DNA from: Geomobilibacter sp964432205
GTDB lineage: Bacteria > Desulfobacterota > Desulfuromonadia > Geobacterales > DSM-12255
DNA length: 64,000 nucleotides
Direction: 5' to 3'
Assembly (NCBI GenBank): GCA_964432205.1
Contig: CAYSMK010000020.1
Coordinates: forward strand, 34,862-98,861
Of this stretch, positions 8,563 to 17,341 are shown in pieces (positions within the stretch are counted from its first letter, which is position 1; each line of letters starts with the position of its first letter). The notes under the pieces are model-generated. The model was not told where the DNA came from. It did not search any database and saw only the letters and a list, made by a program, of their open reading frames with translations. Both the position numbers and the translations under genes were made by a program.

Positions 8563-10842
8563 TCATTTCTCTACCAGGCCCAGCAACGTACCGAACTGAT
8601 ACCGCTTCTCCAGCCTCTCCACGACCTCGCCAACCTGCCTGTTCACCGCACGAATTTTCCCGATGGTGTCTCGGATAGCTCCAACATCAAGGGCAATCAA
8701 CGCATCCCGCAACTCCTTACAAAGCTCTTCAGGCAGCCCCTTCAGCAGCTCGGGAGACAGAGCTGCATCTCTGGCAGAAACAGATGGATCTAACAGGTCA
8801 CCTTCATAGCGATATTTGATCCCAAGAAGTCTGCCGATCACCGCAAAGAGATCGCTATCCCTGAAGGGCTTGTAGATAATCTCATCTGCTCCGGTACTCA
8901 GTATCCTGTTTCTTTGCTCATCCAAAGCGCTGGCGCTTACCGCAATGACGGGTGTACTTCTACTGACATTCGCCGCTTTCAGACGCCGCGTCGCCTTATA
9001 GCCATCCATTACCGGCATCATCATGTCCATCAACACCAAGTCAGGCTTCTCTGCCTCGAAAACAGCCAACGCCTCCTTGCCATTCGACGCTTCGTACGTC
9101 CTGAAACCTACTGAGGACAATAGTTCAGACAAAATATTGCGACTTTCTTCAATGTCGTCGACTACGAGAATGGCAATAGTTCCACGTCCCGACGTCAGTC
9201 CCACCACCCGCCGGGCATCCTTTACGATTTCAACATCCTCTTCATTTCCTGCTTTGCAATGGATTGGGAAACTGAATACACTCCCCCTGCCGGGCTCACT
9301 TCTAACCGTAAGATCGCCACCCATCAAACGTACGTACTCCCGACTGATCGTTAGTCCCAGTCCAGTGCCCCCTTTTGTTCTCCCGTTCATGGTCTGTTCA
9401 AACGGCTGAAAGAGCTGTTTCAAATCCTCGTCCGTAATGCCGACTCCTGTGTCCTCGACCTCAAACTGAATTGTCCGTTCCCCTCTATCGTTATCAAAGC
9501 CGCTGACCACTGAAACACGCAAAGTAATGCGTCCCTCATCGGTGAATTTGACTGCGTTGCCAACCAGGTTTACCAACACCTGTCGCAGTTTCCCCTGATC
9601 CCCGACCAGAAAGCGCGGCAAATCCAGTTGTCGCTCTATGCTAAAACTCACCCCGTCTTGTCCGGTCCGTATGCAGAACATCGACTCAATATCCTCGATC
9701 ATTCCGTAGAGATCAAAGGTAGTCGGATGCAGAGAACTTCTACCGGCCTCAATCTGTGACACCTCCAACACACCATTGATAAGGGACAGCAAATGCTCAC
9801 CGCTTCGGTTGATAGCATCGAGATGTCTTTTCAAATCGGAGGGCATGTTGACTTCACGCTGCATGAGTTGAGAAAAACCAATTATGATGTTGAGCGGCGT
9901 GCGCAGTTCATGTGACATATTGGCAAGAAAGAGACTCTTGGCACGATTGGCAGATTCAGCTGCCTCTTTAGCCTGTTGAAGCAACAGATCTGCCTGCTTT
10001 CGCACGGTGATATCGCTGGAAATCCCGCACACAGCATAAATCTCGCCTTTGATATTCATCAGGGGAAATTTGACAGAAATGTATGAATGAAGACCATCGT
10101 CCAGATTAACCTCTTCTTCCACCTGGATTGCACGTCCCGACGTGAGCACTAGTTTATCGTTCCGCTGGTACCTATCGGCCTCCTCCTTGATGAATAGTTC
10201 ATAATCAGTCTTCCCAATCAAACTATCCCATTTAACGTGAAAAAGTTCCTCAAACTTCCGATTGATCAAAGTATAGCGACCTAATGCATCCTTTACATAT
10301 ATGACCGTCGGAGTGTTATCTATAATCGATTGCAACCGCTGATTGCTCTCGTGTAATGCCCGTTCGAATATTATTCGATCCGAAATGCCTTGTTCAGCAT
10401 GTACACTCTGCTTCCCACGTTTGATCTGAACTTTCCTCAGGGCCAGGTGGGTTTGCACCCTGGCAAGGAGTTCTTCCCCCTGAAATGGCTTGGGAATGAA
10501 ATCGACCGCTCCTGACTCGTAACACCTGACCCGATCTGCGACCCTATCCAGGGCAGAGATGACGATAATGGGCACATCCCGCGTCCGTTCGGATTCCTTC
10601 AACAGATTGCATAGCTGATAACCGTCACTGTCTGGCATCATGACGTCGAGCAAAATCAGATCAGGCACAGCAGCTCGAGTCGTCTCAAACGCCTCCTTCC
10701 CGTCCCTTGCCGCCAGAACCGTAAAACCGGCCCTAACAAGCATATCCGAAAGCAGTTCAATGATCTGCTCAGAATCGTCTATCAACAGAATGGTGTCTTT
10801 GATTTCGGCCGTACATTTTTCTGAGACCATAGAAGTATTCAT
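8563..10842 (-). CDS. Hybrid sensor histidine kinase, REC-PAS-HK-REC (copy 1)
   Basis: The 759-residue cytoplasmic protein has no membrane segment. Domains in order: receiver (about 17-135, LILLDVMMPDSDGY), coiled coil (about 140-165), PAS (about 170-285, VIYVKDALGRYTLINRKF), HisKA with phospho-acceptor His in NMSHELRTPLN (about 315), HATPase (about 425-545, GGTGLGLTISREY), second receiver (about 570-690, DLVLMDMMMPVMDGY), and a helical tail of about 75 residues without a histidine, so it is not an Hpt domain. It is upstream of and probably co-transcribed with the sigma-54 activator at 6981-8495. A full-length paralogue lies at 26498-28801. The signal is unknown; a soluble aromatic compound sensed by the PAS domain is inferred from context. 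Confidence 0.92.
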   Translation of the reverse strand: MNTSMVSEKCTAEIKDTILLIDDSEQIIELLSDMLVRAGFTVLAARDGKEAFETTRAAVPDLILLDVMMPDSDGYQLCNLLKESERTRDVPIIVISALDRVADRVRCYESGAVDFIPKPFQGEELLARVQTHLALRKVQIKRGKQSVHAEQGISDRIIFERALHESNQRLQSIIDNTPTVIYVKDALGRYTLINRKFEELFHVKWDSLIGKTDYELFIKEEADRYQRNDKLVLTSGRAIQVEEEVNLDDGLHSYISVKFPLMNIKGEIYAVCGISSDITVRKQADLLLQQAKEAAESANRAKSLFLANMSHELRTPLNIIIGFSQLMQREVNMPSDLKRHLDAINRSGEHLLSLINGVLEVSQIEAGRSSLHPTTFDLYGMIEDIESMFCIRTGQDGVSFSIERQLDLPRFLVGDQGKLRQVLVNLVGNAVKFTDEGRITLRVSVVSGFDNDRGERTIQFEVEDTGVGITDEDLKQLFQPFEQTMNGRTKGGTGLGLTISREYVRLMGGDLTVRSEPGRGSVFSFPIHCKAGNEEDVEIVKDARRVVGLTSGRGTIAILVVDDIEESRNILSELLSSVGFRTYEASNGKEALAVFEAEKPDLVLMDMMMPVMDGYKATRRLKAANVSRSTPVIAVSASALDEQRNRILSTGADEIIYKPFRDSDLFAVIGRLLGIKYRYEGDLLDPSVSARDAALSPELLKGLPEELCKELRDALIALDVGAIRDTIGKIRAVNRQVGEVVERLEKRYQFGTLLGLVEK

Positions 10843-11004
10843 TCAAGAATCACCATATTCTTCATCAGATTCATTTGATTCCGATCAGGATACGTGGTTA
10901 CCGTGCGTTACCCGCTTATACCATTTTGAATAACTTTGTTTTACAATATAACATTACTTATACTTTAGCTAGCCCATTTCTCGAAAAATCATTTTTACAA
11001 TCAA

Positions 11005-11038
11005 CAAAAAGGCCGTCTCCATTTTTGGAAACAGCCTT
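11005..11038 (-). terminator. Rho-independent terminator after the IclR gene
   Basis: On the minus strand a 12-bp stem (AAGGCTGTTTCC / GGAGACGGCCTT, with G-U pairs) with a 6-base loop is followed by TTTTTG. It lies about 75 bp past the IclR stop codon and would end the long pad-bam transcript before the kinase gene. Confidence 0.75.
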
Positions 11039-11113
11039 CTAAAGCTAAGTTCATCTAATTTATTGCCGGAAATCCCACCATCGACAGTCACGGCAGAGAG
11101 ATATCCATAACCG

Positions 11114-12025
11114 TCATGATATTTCCTGCGCAGGGACCTTTACCTGAAATTTGGCAGCACGACAGACAAGAGGCGATTTTTTCGACCTTGAAACATATTC
11201 CCTCTGCAATTCAGGTAAGGTGAATCTTCTCCCTCTCTGCTTCACTGGCCGCAGCCCCTTGCTCCCCATTCTCCCGGAAACGGCCTGAGCCGCCATCTTT
11301 ACCAGCGGTATCAATACGGCCCTCATCCGCTCGTCGCTAAAACGCTCTACAGGGCCATACATGCAGACCGCACCCATAACCCTCCCAGTATGGGTCAAAA
11401 TCGGGGCGCCGATGCTCACAACTCCCTCGTCGGTCTCTTCCCTGTCCAGCGCATACCCGTTTTTGGCAACCCGCCTAAGATTCCACCTCAGGTCATCGGC
11501 ACTGGTTATCGAGTTCGACGTGCGCGGACAAAGTCTATTCGTCGACAGATATCCGTTCAGATTCATACCGGCCAGATGGACCTTTCCTGCGGCGAAGGTG
11601 TACGCCGGGAGTACCGAGCCTATATCATAAGCAACCCGAACGGAATGACCCGACTCCACTACATCAGAAATGCTGACATGATCATCTTTCATTACTGCCA
11701 GACAACATGCTTCGCCGCTTTCGTGGGACACGTTCGTCAATACCGGCCTGATAGTGTGCAACAACCTACTCTGCTCATTGCAGGAATGGCCCAACTCCAA
11801 GGCTCTGACACCAAGCCTATAGGTCTTTGATGAAAGATCCGCTTCAACAATCTCATGCTTTTCCAGAGTGGCCAGAAGCTTGCGCAGGTAGTTCTTTGTC
11901 AGCCCGAAAGAGATCTGGAAGTCGCTGAACCCAAGCTCCCCCACACCGCCCTGAAACCGTTCAAGAATATCAAGGGCGTGATTGACGCATTCGATCGAAT
12001 ATGCAGATTTCTGCCTTTCAACCAT
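11114..12025 (-). CDS. IclR family transcriptional regulator
   Basis: The protein has the two IclR domains: an N-terminal winged helix-turn-helix (about residues 8-65, SIECVNHALDILERF ... LTKNYLRKLLATLE) and a C-terminal GAF-like effector domain (about 80-250; typical segments YALDREETDEGVVSIGAP and GAVCMYGP). A basic tail of about 45 residues rich in Lys and Arg follows and is longer than usual. I chose the ATG at 12025 because GGAG lies 9 bases before it; ATG 12034 or 12085 are alternatives. The gene overlaps the end of bamC by 8 bp, so it is translated from the pad-bam transcript. IclR proteins often bind aromatic acids, so feedback control of this pathway is a reasonable inference. Confidence 0.88.
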   Translation of the reverse strand: MVERQKSAYSIECVNHALDILERFQGGVGELGFSDFQISFGLTKNYLRKLLATLEKHEIVEADLSSKTYRLGVRALELGHSCNEQSRLLHTIRPVLTNVSHESGEACCLAVMKDDHVSISDVVESGHSVRVAYDIGSVLPAYTFAAGKVHLAGMNLNGYLSTNRLCPRTSNSITSADDLRWNLRRVAKNGYALDREETDEGVVSIGAPILTHTGRVMGAVCMYGPVERFSDERMRAVLIPLVKMAAQAVSGRMGSKGLRPVKQRGRRFTLPELQREYVSRSKKSPLVCRAAKFQVKVPAQEIS

Positions 12026-12596
12026 TACAGGCATCTCCGCGCTTCTTTCGGGACAACCGTCCAAACGCATCTGCCACGTTGCCATGGCCGTATCTGTGAA
12101 CCAACGATTCCAGACCGATGCTCATCTCACTCTGCATATCCAGATCGTCCTCCACGTCTGTCACCGGTTCTTCATGCACCAAGTAGATCAATGCTCCGGG
12201 ACGGCAGACCTGCACACACATCGGCTCCGCGAGCGTCGGATCATCGGCGCACATGTCGCATTTGAGCGGCAGGCCTGAATCGGGCTCCTTGAACAGGTCG
12301 CGGGCAGGACAGGAAACACTGCAGAAGCAGCATTGGGAGTATTCCTTGCCGTCGATCGTGTAGGAGTTACGACCACTGCATTCGGCCTGGGAATAATCGC
12401 CGGCCCTGATCGGCACGTACACGTCCTTGCGGTCTTCTACCACAACCCGAATTCGCGACCGCGCCGGATTGGTACTGCTGAACTTCGGCACGGCGTGATA
12501 TCCTGAACACGCCATTTCGCAGGCCCGGCAACCAATGCACTTGTCAAGATCGACCTTTATTTCCCTAACAGCTCTCTTTTCGGACCGGTCATTCAC
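12018..12596 (-). CDS. bamC: BamC-like polyferredoxin, electron-transfer partner of BamB
   Basis: This protein of about 192 residues binds several [4Fe-4S] clusters. It shows CIGCRACEMAC near the N-terminus, then CCFCSVSC, CDMC and CVQVCRPGA, the pattern of the iron-sulfur subunits of the DmsB/HycB group. Its place directly downstream of a BamB-type tungsten enzyme matches BamC of class II benzoyl-CoA reductase, which passes electrons to BamB in Geobacter. I chose the GTG at 12596, which follows AAGGTGAG; an upstream GTG at 12605 is in frame. A fold-back repeat of about 170 bp separates it from bamB. Without BamD-I in the window, the electron donor is not known. A generic ferredoxin for another AOR-family enzyme is the alternative. 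Confidence 0.75.
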   Translation of the reverse strand: MNDRSEKRAVREIKVDLDKCIGCRACEMACSGYHAVPKFSSTNPARSRIRVVVEDRKDVYVPIRAGDYSQAECSGRNSYTIDGKEYSQCCFCSVSCPARDLFKEPDSGLPLKCDMCADDPTLAEPMCVQVCRPGALIYLVHEEPVTDVEDDLDMQSEMSIGLESLVHRYGHGNVADAFGRLSRKKRGDACNG

Positions 12597-12614
12597 GGCT
12601 CTCACCTTTCATCC

Positions 12615-12787
12615 TAAAAAAGCGGTTAACACAGAGACACAGAGGTCACAGAGAAAATCAGGCAAAATCCGAGGGTTATAATCAACAACCGAGAACAGGG
12701 GCTCACCAGTCAGGTGATCGGCTTTTTGCGAAAATTCTTTGTGATTCCTCCGTGTTCTCTGTGTCTCTGTGTTTCAATGCCGTTTTA
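12615..12787. repeat. Fold-back repeat FB1 (CACAGAG class)
   Basis: Two inverted arms of about 38-50 bases (12615-12654 and 12735-12787) share AACACAGAGACACAGAG. They flank an AT-rich centre of about 80 bp. It fills the gap between bamB and bamC. The class is shared with FB3 (43964) and FB4 (44654), with outer ends reading AAAA-GCGG or ACGGC. Confidence 0.8.
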
Positions 12788-12799
12788 TAGGTTCATTCA

Positions 12800-14740
12800 T
12801 CAATTCCCGGGCAGTATCCCCCGACGGACAAAGTCTTCGCTCACGTAATCCAACCCAAGACGCGCCAGCGTCTCCTTGGTTGGGATGCCGTCATTGTTCC
12901 AACCTTTGAACTCATAATACATGTCGAGAAGCTTTTCCTCGTTTTCCGGCTCCCTTTTCTTCCAGTGATCCTCCGGGGGCTTCTCATCTGCCCGTCGCAT
13001 GCCGCGCCTGATATTGAGGGCCCTGACCAGGTTCCTGTTACGCCGCGACACCTCCCAGAGTTCGTCCGAATCAAGCTCGACCCCGGATGCGCAGGTAATG
13101 AACTGCGGCAGGTTATAGATATGATAAGGGGGACGGCCGCCAAACTGGCCCCGGAACGACGAAAGGAAGGCACAAGTACCGATTGCGTCGTCAACATAAT
13201 GCATCGCCTCGTTCCAGTCGCACACATGTACTGAAGCTTCCAGCGACAGGTTGGTGCGCGGCTCCCATTCCAGCAGCCATTTCTTGAACCGTTCAGGCGC
13301 AGCATCCCATTTCCTGACGAACTCCTCGCGCTCGTTCCTGTCCGCGATCGGCACCTGGGGGAACGAACCTTCGATCTGCGTGATATTCATCTTTTCGCCG
13401 GTGGCAAACATCAGAAAATACGGATAGTTGACATACCCCAGCTTGATGGGTACCTGCTCGAATTTCTTGATGGTGTTGTGGTCATACTCTTCAGCACCAT
13501 TGCCAATCTGGCGAGCCGCCGCGTAGATGCCGTTGGCCAGCACGTCGCCGATCCCTTCCCGCCGGGCAATCTTTTCGACCAGATAGAAAAACCGCGACTG
13601 GTTGATCTTGTGGCCTTCAGGCGTCTCGCCATCGCCGGGCGGGAAATCGGGCAGGTCCTTGTCGGTCAGAATCCCGGCTTCATAGAGCTCGATGGCAAAG
13701 GCAATCGTTTGCGGTGTCGAGTAGGCATCCAGACCGTACTCCTGGGTAATCCCGATGATGTTGTAATCGAAATCGAGGTCGCCGAAAGACCCCATGGCGT
13801 AGGTCAGCTTGCTGTAGCATTTCTGAAAGTACGGCATCCGTCCCGGGTAGTGGATTGCCTGGTGGCAGTCCTTCGGGCAGTTGTGACAGCCTGTCCAGCG
13901 TACACGCAGTCTGCCTTCGAGCTCCTTCCACTCGTGCTCCATCTCTTTACTGAAAAGGTTGCTCCTGCGCGTACGGGCATTCCCCCAGGCAAAGTTGTCC
14001 ACATGAAACTCGTCCCCCTCACCGTGCGCCATCGTATCGCCGCAGTCCTTGTTGTCGTACATCTCCTTGTACATGGGGATGCAGATCCCGGCGAGCTCCT
14101 TCGGCCGGGCGACATTGATATCCTTGGTGCCGCGGACAACGATCGCCTTGATCCGCTTGTCACCCATGATCACGCCAACCCCGCGCGAGGCGCTGGAATT
14201 GGCGTGTTCGATACTGGCCATGAACACCCGGTTCTCACCGGCAAGACCGATCGAAACAACCTGGGCATTGGCGTCACCCACCTCCTTTTTGAGGAGAAGC
14301 GCGGTTTCCTGCGCCCCCTTCCCCCGCAGATGGGTGGCATCACGGATCTCGACCTTGTCGTTATGGACCCAGATATAGACCAGATCTTCTGACTTGCCGC
14401 GAAAGATGAATTTGTCGTAGCCGGCATACTTCATCTCCGGACCGAAGAAGCCACCAAACAGGGAGTGCGAATAACGGCCGGTCTGCGGCGAAAAGGTATC
14501 AACCGAGGTACGGTTGGCACCGGGAACGGGCGTGGCATGCAGGAGCCCGGTGCTGAAAATAAGCAGGTTTTCGGGATCGAAGGGATCCACCTCGGGCGGC
14601 ACCCTGTCCCACAAGATTTTCGCTGCCGTCCCCTGCCCCCCAAGGTGGAGCTTGGTCAATCTCGGGTCGGTTGCTTCTCTTTCGATGCTTCCTCTGGTCA
14701 GATCAATTTCCAGATTATAGCCAGTCTCTGCATACCTCAT
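12800..14740 (-). CDS. bamB: BamB-like tungsten enzyme (class II benzoyl-CoA reductase active-site subunit family)
   Basis: The 646-residue protein belongs to the aldehyde:ferredoxin oxidoreductase (AOR) family and starts with the BamB-type sequence MRYAETGYNLEIDLTRG at the ATG at 14740, which has GGAG 6 bases upstream. BamB of Geobacter is about 653 residues. Cys285, Cys288 and Cys292 in GCHNCPKDC are the [4Fe-4S] ligands of the family. His246 (EFHVDNFAWG) and Cys308 (YFQKCYSKLTYAM) fall where I expect the active-site His and the tungsten-ligand Cys of BamB; this rests on memory of the family, not on an alignment. BamB reduces benzoyl-CoA to the 1,5-dienoyl-CoA in the cytoplasm with electrons from BamC. 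Here it sits after the genes that would form benzoyl-CoA. A paralogue acting on a related aryl-CoA is possible. Confidence 0.8.
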   Translation of the reverse strand: MRYAETGYNLEIDLTRGSIEREATDPRLTKLHLGGQGTAAKILWDRVPPEVDPFDPENLLIFSTGLLHATPVPGANRTSVDTFSPQTGRYSHSLFGGFFGPEMKYAGYDKFIFRGKSEDLVYIWVHNDKVEIRDATHLRGKGAQETALLLKKEVGDANAQVVSIGLAGENRVFMASIEHANSSASRGVGVIMGDKRIKAIVVRGTKDINVARPKELAGICIPMYKEMYDNKDCGDTMAHGEGDEFHVDNFAWGNARTRRSNLFSKEMEHEWKELEGRLRVRWTGCHNCPKDCHQAIHYPGRMPYFQKCYSKLTYAMGSFGDLDFDYNIIGITQEYGLDAYSTPQTIAFAIELYEAGILTDKDLPDFPPGDGETPEGHKINQSRFFYLVEKIARREGIGDVLANGIYAAARQIGNGAEEYDHNTIKKFEQVPIKLGYVNYPYFLMFATGEKMNITQIEGSFPQVPIADRNEREEFVRKWDAAPERFKKWLLEWEPRTNLSLEASVHVCDWNEAMHYVDDAIGTCAFLSSFRGQFGGRPPYHIYNLPQFITCASGVELDSDELWEVSRRNRNLVRALNIRRGMRRADEKPPEDHWKKREPENEEKLLDMYYEFKGWNNDGIPTKETLARLGLDYVSEDFVRRGILPGN

Positions 14741-14787
14741 ATCATGCTCCTTACAATCTGCCTTAATCAGTGAGCAGGTTTCTGTGT

Positions 14788-15240
14788 CTACTTTTTCAGC
14801 TCTTCCCACTTGTAATCGATAAGCTCGAGGAGGACGCCGTTCGTTTTCTTGGGGTGAATGAAGGCGAACTCGCAGTCCCGAAACGGCCGGGCCTTTCCGG
14901 TCTCGTCCCCGGCAACCGGCTCGGGATTGGGAATGAACGGGTACCCCTTCCCTTCCAGTTCCTGGATGCTCTCGCGGGTATTCTCCACATTCAGGCCGAT
15001 CAGCATGATCCCCTCGCCGTTCTTCTCGATCCACTTGGCAACAGGACCGTCGGGAGTGGTGGACTCCATGAGCTCGAATCCCACCCCGGCGAGCCAGTAA
15101 CGGGCAACCCGGATCTTCTCCGGCTCGTCGATATACGGATCGTCCGGGCTGGCTTTGCCCAGTATCGGTTCCCAGACTTTACGGGCGGCATCGAGGTCCT
15201 TCACGGCAATACAGAAATGGTCGATCTTTTTCACGTTCAT
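14788..15240 (-). CDS. VOC-fold protein, methylmalonyl-CoA epimerase-like
   Basis: The 150-residue protein has the two beta-alpha-beta-beta-beta modules of the vicinal-oxygen-chelate (glyoxalase) superfamily. Metal-ligand positions are visible: His in KKIDHFCIAV near the N-terminus, Glu in GFELMEST, and Glu near the C-terminus in VLLELIDYKW. The overall pattern is that of methylmalonyl-CoA epimerase. It lies between padI and bamB in a tightly packed operon, with 47 bp to bamB and 69 bp to padI. A methylmalonyl-CoA role has no partner gene here. I infer an epimerase or isomerase acting on a CoA thioester of the aromatic pathway, but the substrate cannot be read from the sequence. Confidence 0.75.
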   Translation of the reverse strand: MNVKKIDHFCIAVKDLDAARKVWEPILGKASPDDPYIDEPEKIRVARYWLAGVGFELMESTTPDGPVAKWIEKNGEGIMLIGLNVENTRESIQELEGKGYPFIPNPEPVAGDETGKARPFRDCEFAFIHPKKTNGVLLELIDYKWEELKK

Positions 15241-15309
15241 CTATTTTAGTCCCTTTCTTCGGCCTGTTTTCAGGCATGGCATTCATGCTCGCGTCATGTC
15301 ACGGCATTC

Positions 15310-16176
15310 TCAAAACTTCGGCTTGAGCCTTTCCCAGTTACGGTCGACCTCGTTCTGCAGTAATCCGACATCCTGAGCGGACAGGTGGCGATAGCGTTTC
15401 TGGACGGAGGTATAGTCGCTGACCGGAATCCCCTTGGGGCCATAGTTCAACGTGTATCGATCACCGTTTTCCACCTCATACAACGGGAACACCCCGGATT
15501 CCACCGCAAGCCGGGACGTCTTGGGGCCGGCGTTGTCCGGCAGCCCCCACCCGTCCAGACAGGGGGCGAGCACCACGATGAAGCGCAGTCCCCCCTTCAG
15601 GTCCCTGGCCCTGGCAACCTTGCGGGCCAGGTCGTCGGGATAGCCGGTGGTGGCCGTGGCCATGTAGGGGATGTTGTGGGCAGCCATGATCTCCGCGATA
15701 TTCTTCTTCGGGGTCAGCTTCCCTGCCGGGGTCGACGTGGTGTACGCGAGCGAGGGGGTCGCGGAGCTCTTCTGGCTGCCGGTATTCATGTACCCCTCGT
15801 TGTCGAGGCAGATGTAGATGATGTCCTCGTTCCTCTCCGCGGCCGACGACAGTGCCTGGAAGCCGATGTCATAGGTGCCGCCGTCCCCGGCGATGGCCAC
15901 AACCGAGGTATGGTCGTTACCCTTCGACACCAGGGCACGTTTGATCCCGGCAGCCGAGGCGGCGCTCGCCTCAAGGGTGGTCTGGTAGACCGGTATCCTC
16001 ATCGAGCTGAGCGGCTGCGGCCCGGAGATGATCGCGATGCACGAGGGAGGGACGACCGCGATGGTATCGGCTCCCAACGTGTTGAGAATGAACCGGATGG
16101 CCAGGGCTTCGCTGCACCCCGGACAGGCACTGTGGCCCGAACTGAAGACCTGCTGTTCCTCTATCTGGTATCGCAT
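15310..16176 (-). CDS. padI: Phenylglyoxylate:acceptor oxidoreductase beta subunit (PadI-like)
   Basis: The 288-residue subunit carries the thiamine diphosphate site of 2-oxoacid:ferredoxin oxidoreductases: GDGGTYDIGFQALSSA followed by LDNEGYMNTG, and the cluster-binding cysteines in HSACPGC plus later ones near PSC and APC. I start at ATG 16176 (MRYQIEEQQVF), 8 bp after the alpha-subunit stop; the longer frame has no support. Together with the alpha, gamma and fused FAD/ferredoxin subunits it should oxidise phenylglyoxylate and CoA to benzoyl-CoA and CO2. Pyruvate or indolepyruvate oxidoreductase subunits look alike. The assignment to phenylglyoxylate rests on padBCD and bamBC in the same operon. 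Confidence 0.75.
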   Translation of the reverse strand: MRYQIEEQQVFSSGHSACPGCSEALAIRFILNTLGADTIAVVPPSCIAIISGPQPLSSMRIPVYQTTLEASAASAAGIKRALVSKGNDHTSVVAIAGDGGTYDIGFQALSSAAERNEDIIYICLDNEGYMNTGSQKSSATPSLAYTTSTPAGKLTPKKNIAEIMAAHNIPYMATATTGYPDDLARKVARARDLKGGLRFIVVLAPCLDGWGLPDNAGPKTSRLAVESGVFPLYEVENGDRYTLNYGPKGIPVSDYTSVQKRYRHLSAQDVGLLQNEVDRNWERLKPKF

Positions 16177-16183
16177 CCGGTCA

Positions 16184-17341
16184 TCACCCCTTCCACACTG
16201 AATTTGCCGACGGCTTTTCCGCCATGGCACACTTTGCCATCTCCGCGATTGCCGCCGGAGAGATGCTGGTGCCCCCGACACCTGCCAGATAGCCGTGAAC
16301 TTCCGGGGCATCCCTCATCCCGAAAAGGGCGGCCTTCAGCTCCTGGAACAGGAACCCGCCGGTGCCGGGTGCGAAGTTGCGGTCCAGGACCATGACCTTG
16401 GGGAGTCCGGCGAGGGCGGCCCGTATTTCCGTCAGCGGGAATGGCCGGAAGAGCTTGATCTTGAGCAGCCCGACCGCTAGCCCTTCGCTCCGGAGCTGAT
16501 CCACGGCGTCTCTGGCGGTGCCGGTCATGCTCCCCATGGTGGCGATGACCAGTTCGGCCCCCGCACAACGGTACTGCTCGATGATGCCGTACCCCCTGCC
16601 GACCAGTTCCATCAACTCCAGATCGGCCTGTCTGGCAACCTCCACCACCCGATCCATGGCGTCCCCCATATCCCGACGGTGGTTCTGGAACATGACCTGG
16701 GACACGGTGTTTCCCCACGACTCGCCGCGCTGCGGGTCGAGACGGTGGGGAGGGTCGAAGGGGGGGAGATACCGGTCGACCTGCTCCTGGGGAACGATCT
16801 CTATCCCCTCCATGGCGTGGGAGACATAAAACGCCTCGTGGATGACCATGGCCGGCAGCAGGACCTGCTCGGCCACCCTGAATGCCTGCAGGGTGGTGTC
16901 GTGGGACTCCTGGCCGTTTTCACAGTAATACTGGATCCACCCCACATCCCGCTGGGCCAGGCTGTCGGTCTGATCGGGCCAGAACCCCCAGGGGGACCCG
17001 AGGGTCCGGTTGACGTTGGCCATGACGATCGGGGCACGTGCACCGGCGGCATAATGGAGCATCTCGTGCATCAGCAGGAGCCCCTGCGATGCCGTGGCGG
17101 TAAAGACCCGCACCCCGGTCAGGGAGGCGGTGATGGCGGCGGCCATGGCGGAATGCTCCGACTCCATGGTCATCACCTCTGCCCGCATCTCGCCACTGGC
17201 CTGGAATTCGGTGATCTTTTCGAGGATAGGCGTCTGGGGGGTTATGGGATACACCGGTATCACGCCGGGCCTGGCCCGCATCACCGCGTAGGAGACGGCA
17301 TGATTTCCGTTCAAGAGCAGTCTGGTGGCTTCCGCACTCAT
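16184..17341 (-). CDS. padG: Phenylglyoxylate:acceptor oxidoreductase alpha subunit (PadG-like)
   Basis: The 385-residue subunit holds the N-terminal pyrimidine-binding domain of 2-oxoacid oxidoreductases, with YPITPQTPILEKI near residue 32 and the MESEHSAM segment that follows in this family. A C-terminal domain (about 260-370) ends with EMAKCAMAEKP. The ATG at 17341 overlaps the stop of the upstream FAD/ferredoxin gene (ATGA) and is preceded by GGAGGAAACGA, which settles the start. Alpha and beta subunits form the catalytic core. Order in the transcript is gamma, FAD/ferredoxin, alpha, beta. The size fits the roughly 43-kDa subunit class of the Aromatoleum enzyme. Confidence 0.75.
   Translation of the reverse strand: MSAEATRLLLNGNHAVSYAVMRARPGVIPVYPITPQTPILEKITEFQASGEMRAEVMTMESEHSAMAAAITASLTGVRVFTATASQGLLLMHEMLHYAAGARAPIVMANVNRTLGSPWGFWPDQTDSLAQRDVGWIQYYCENGQESHDTTLQAFRVAEQVLLPAMVIHEAFYVSHAMEGIEIVPQEQVDRYLPPFDPPHRLDPQRGESWGNTVSQVMFQNHRRDMGDAMDRVVEVARQADLELMELVGRGYGIIEQYRCAGAELVIATMGSMTGTARDAVDQLRSEGLAVGLLKIKLFRPFPLTEIRAALAGLPKVMVLDRNFAPGTGGFLFQELKAALFGMRDAPEVHGYLAGVGGTSISPAAIAEMAKCAMAEKPSANSVWKG

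Noticed and set aside
8563..10842. An Hpt domain at the C-terminus of the hybrid kinases
   Set aside because: The helical tail of both copies contains no histidine in a suitable position.
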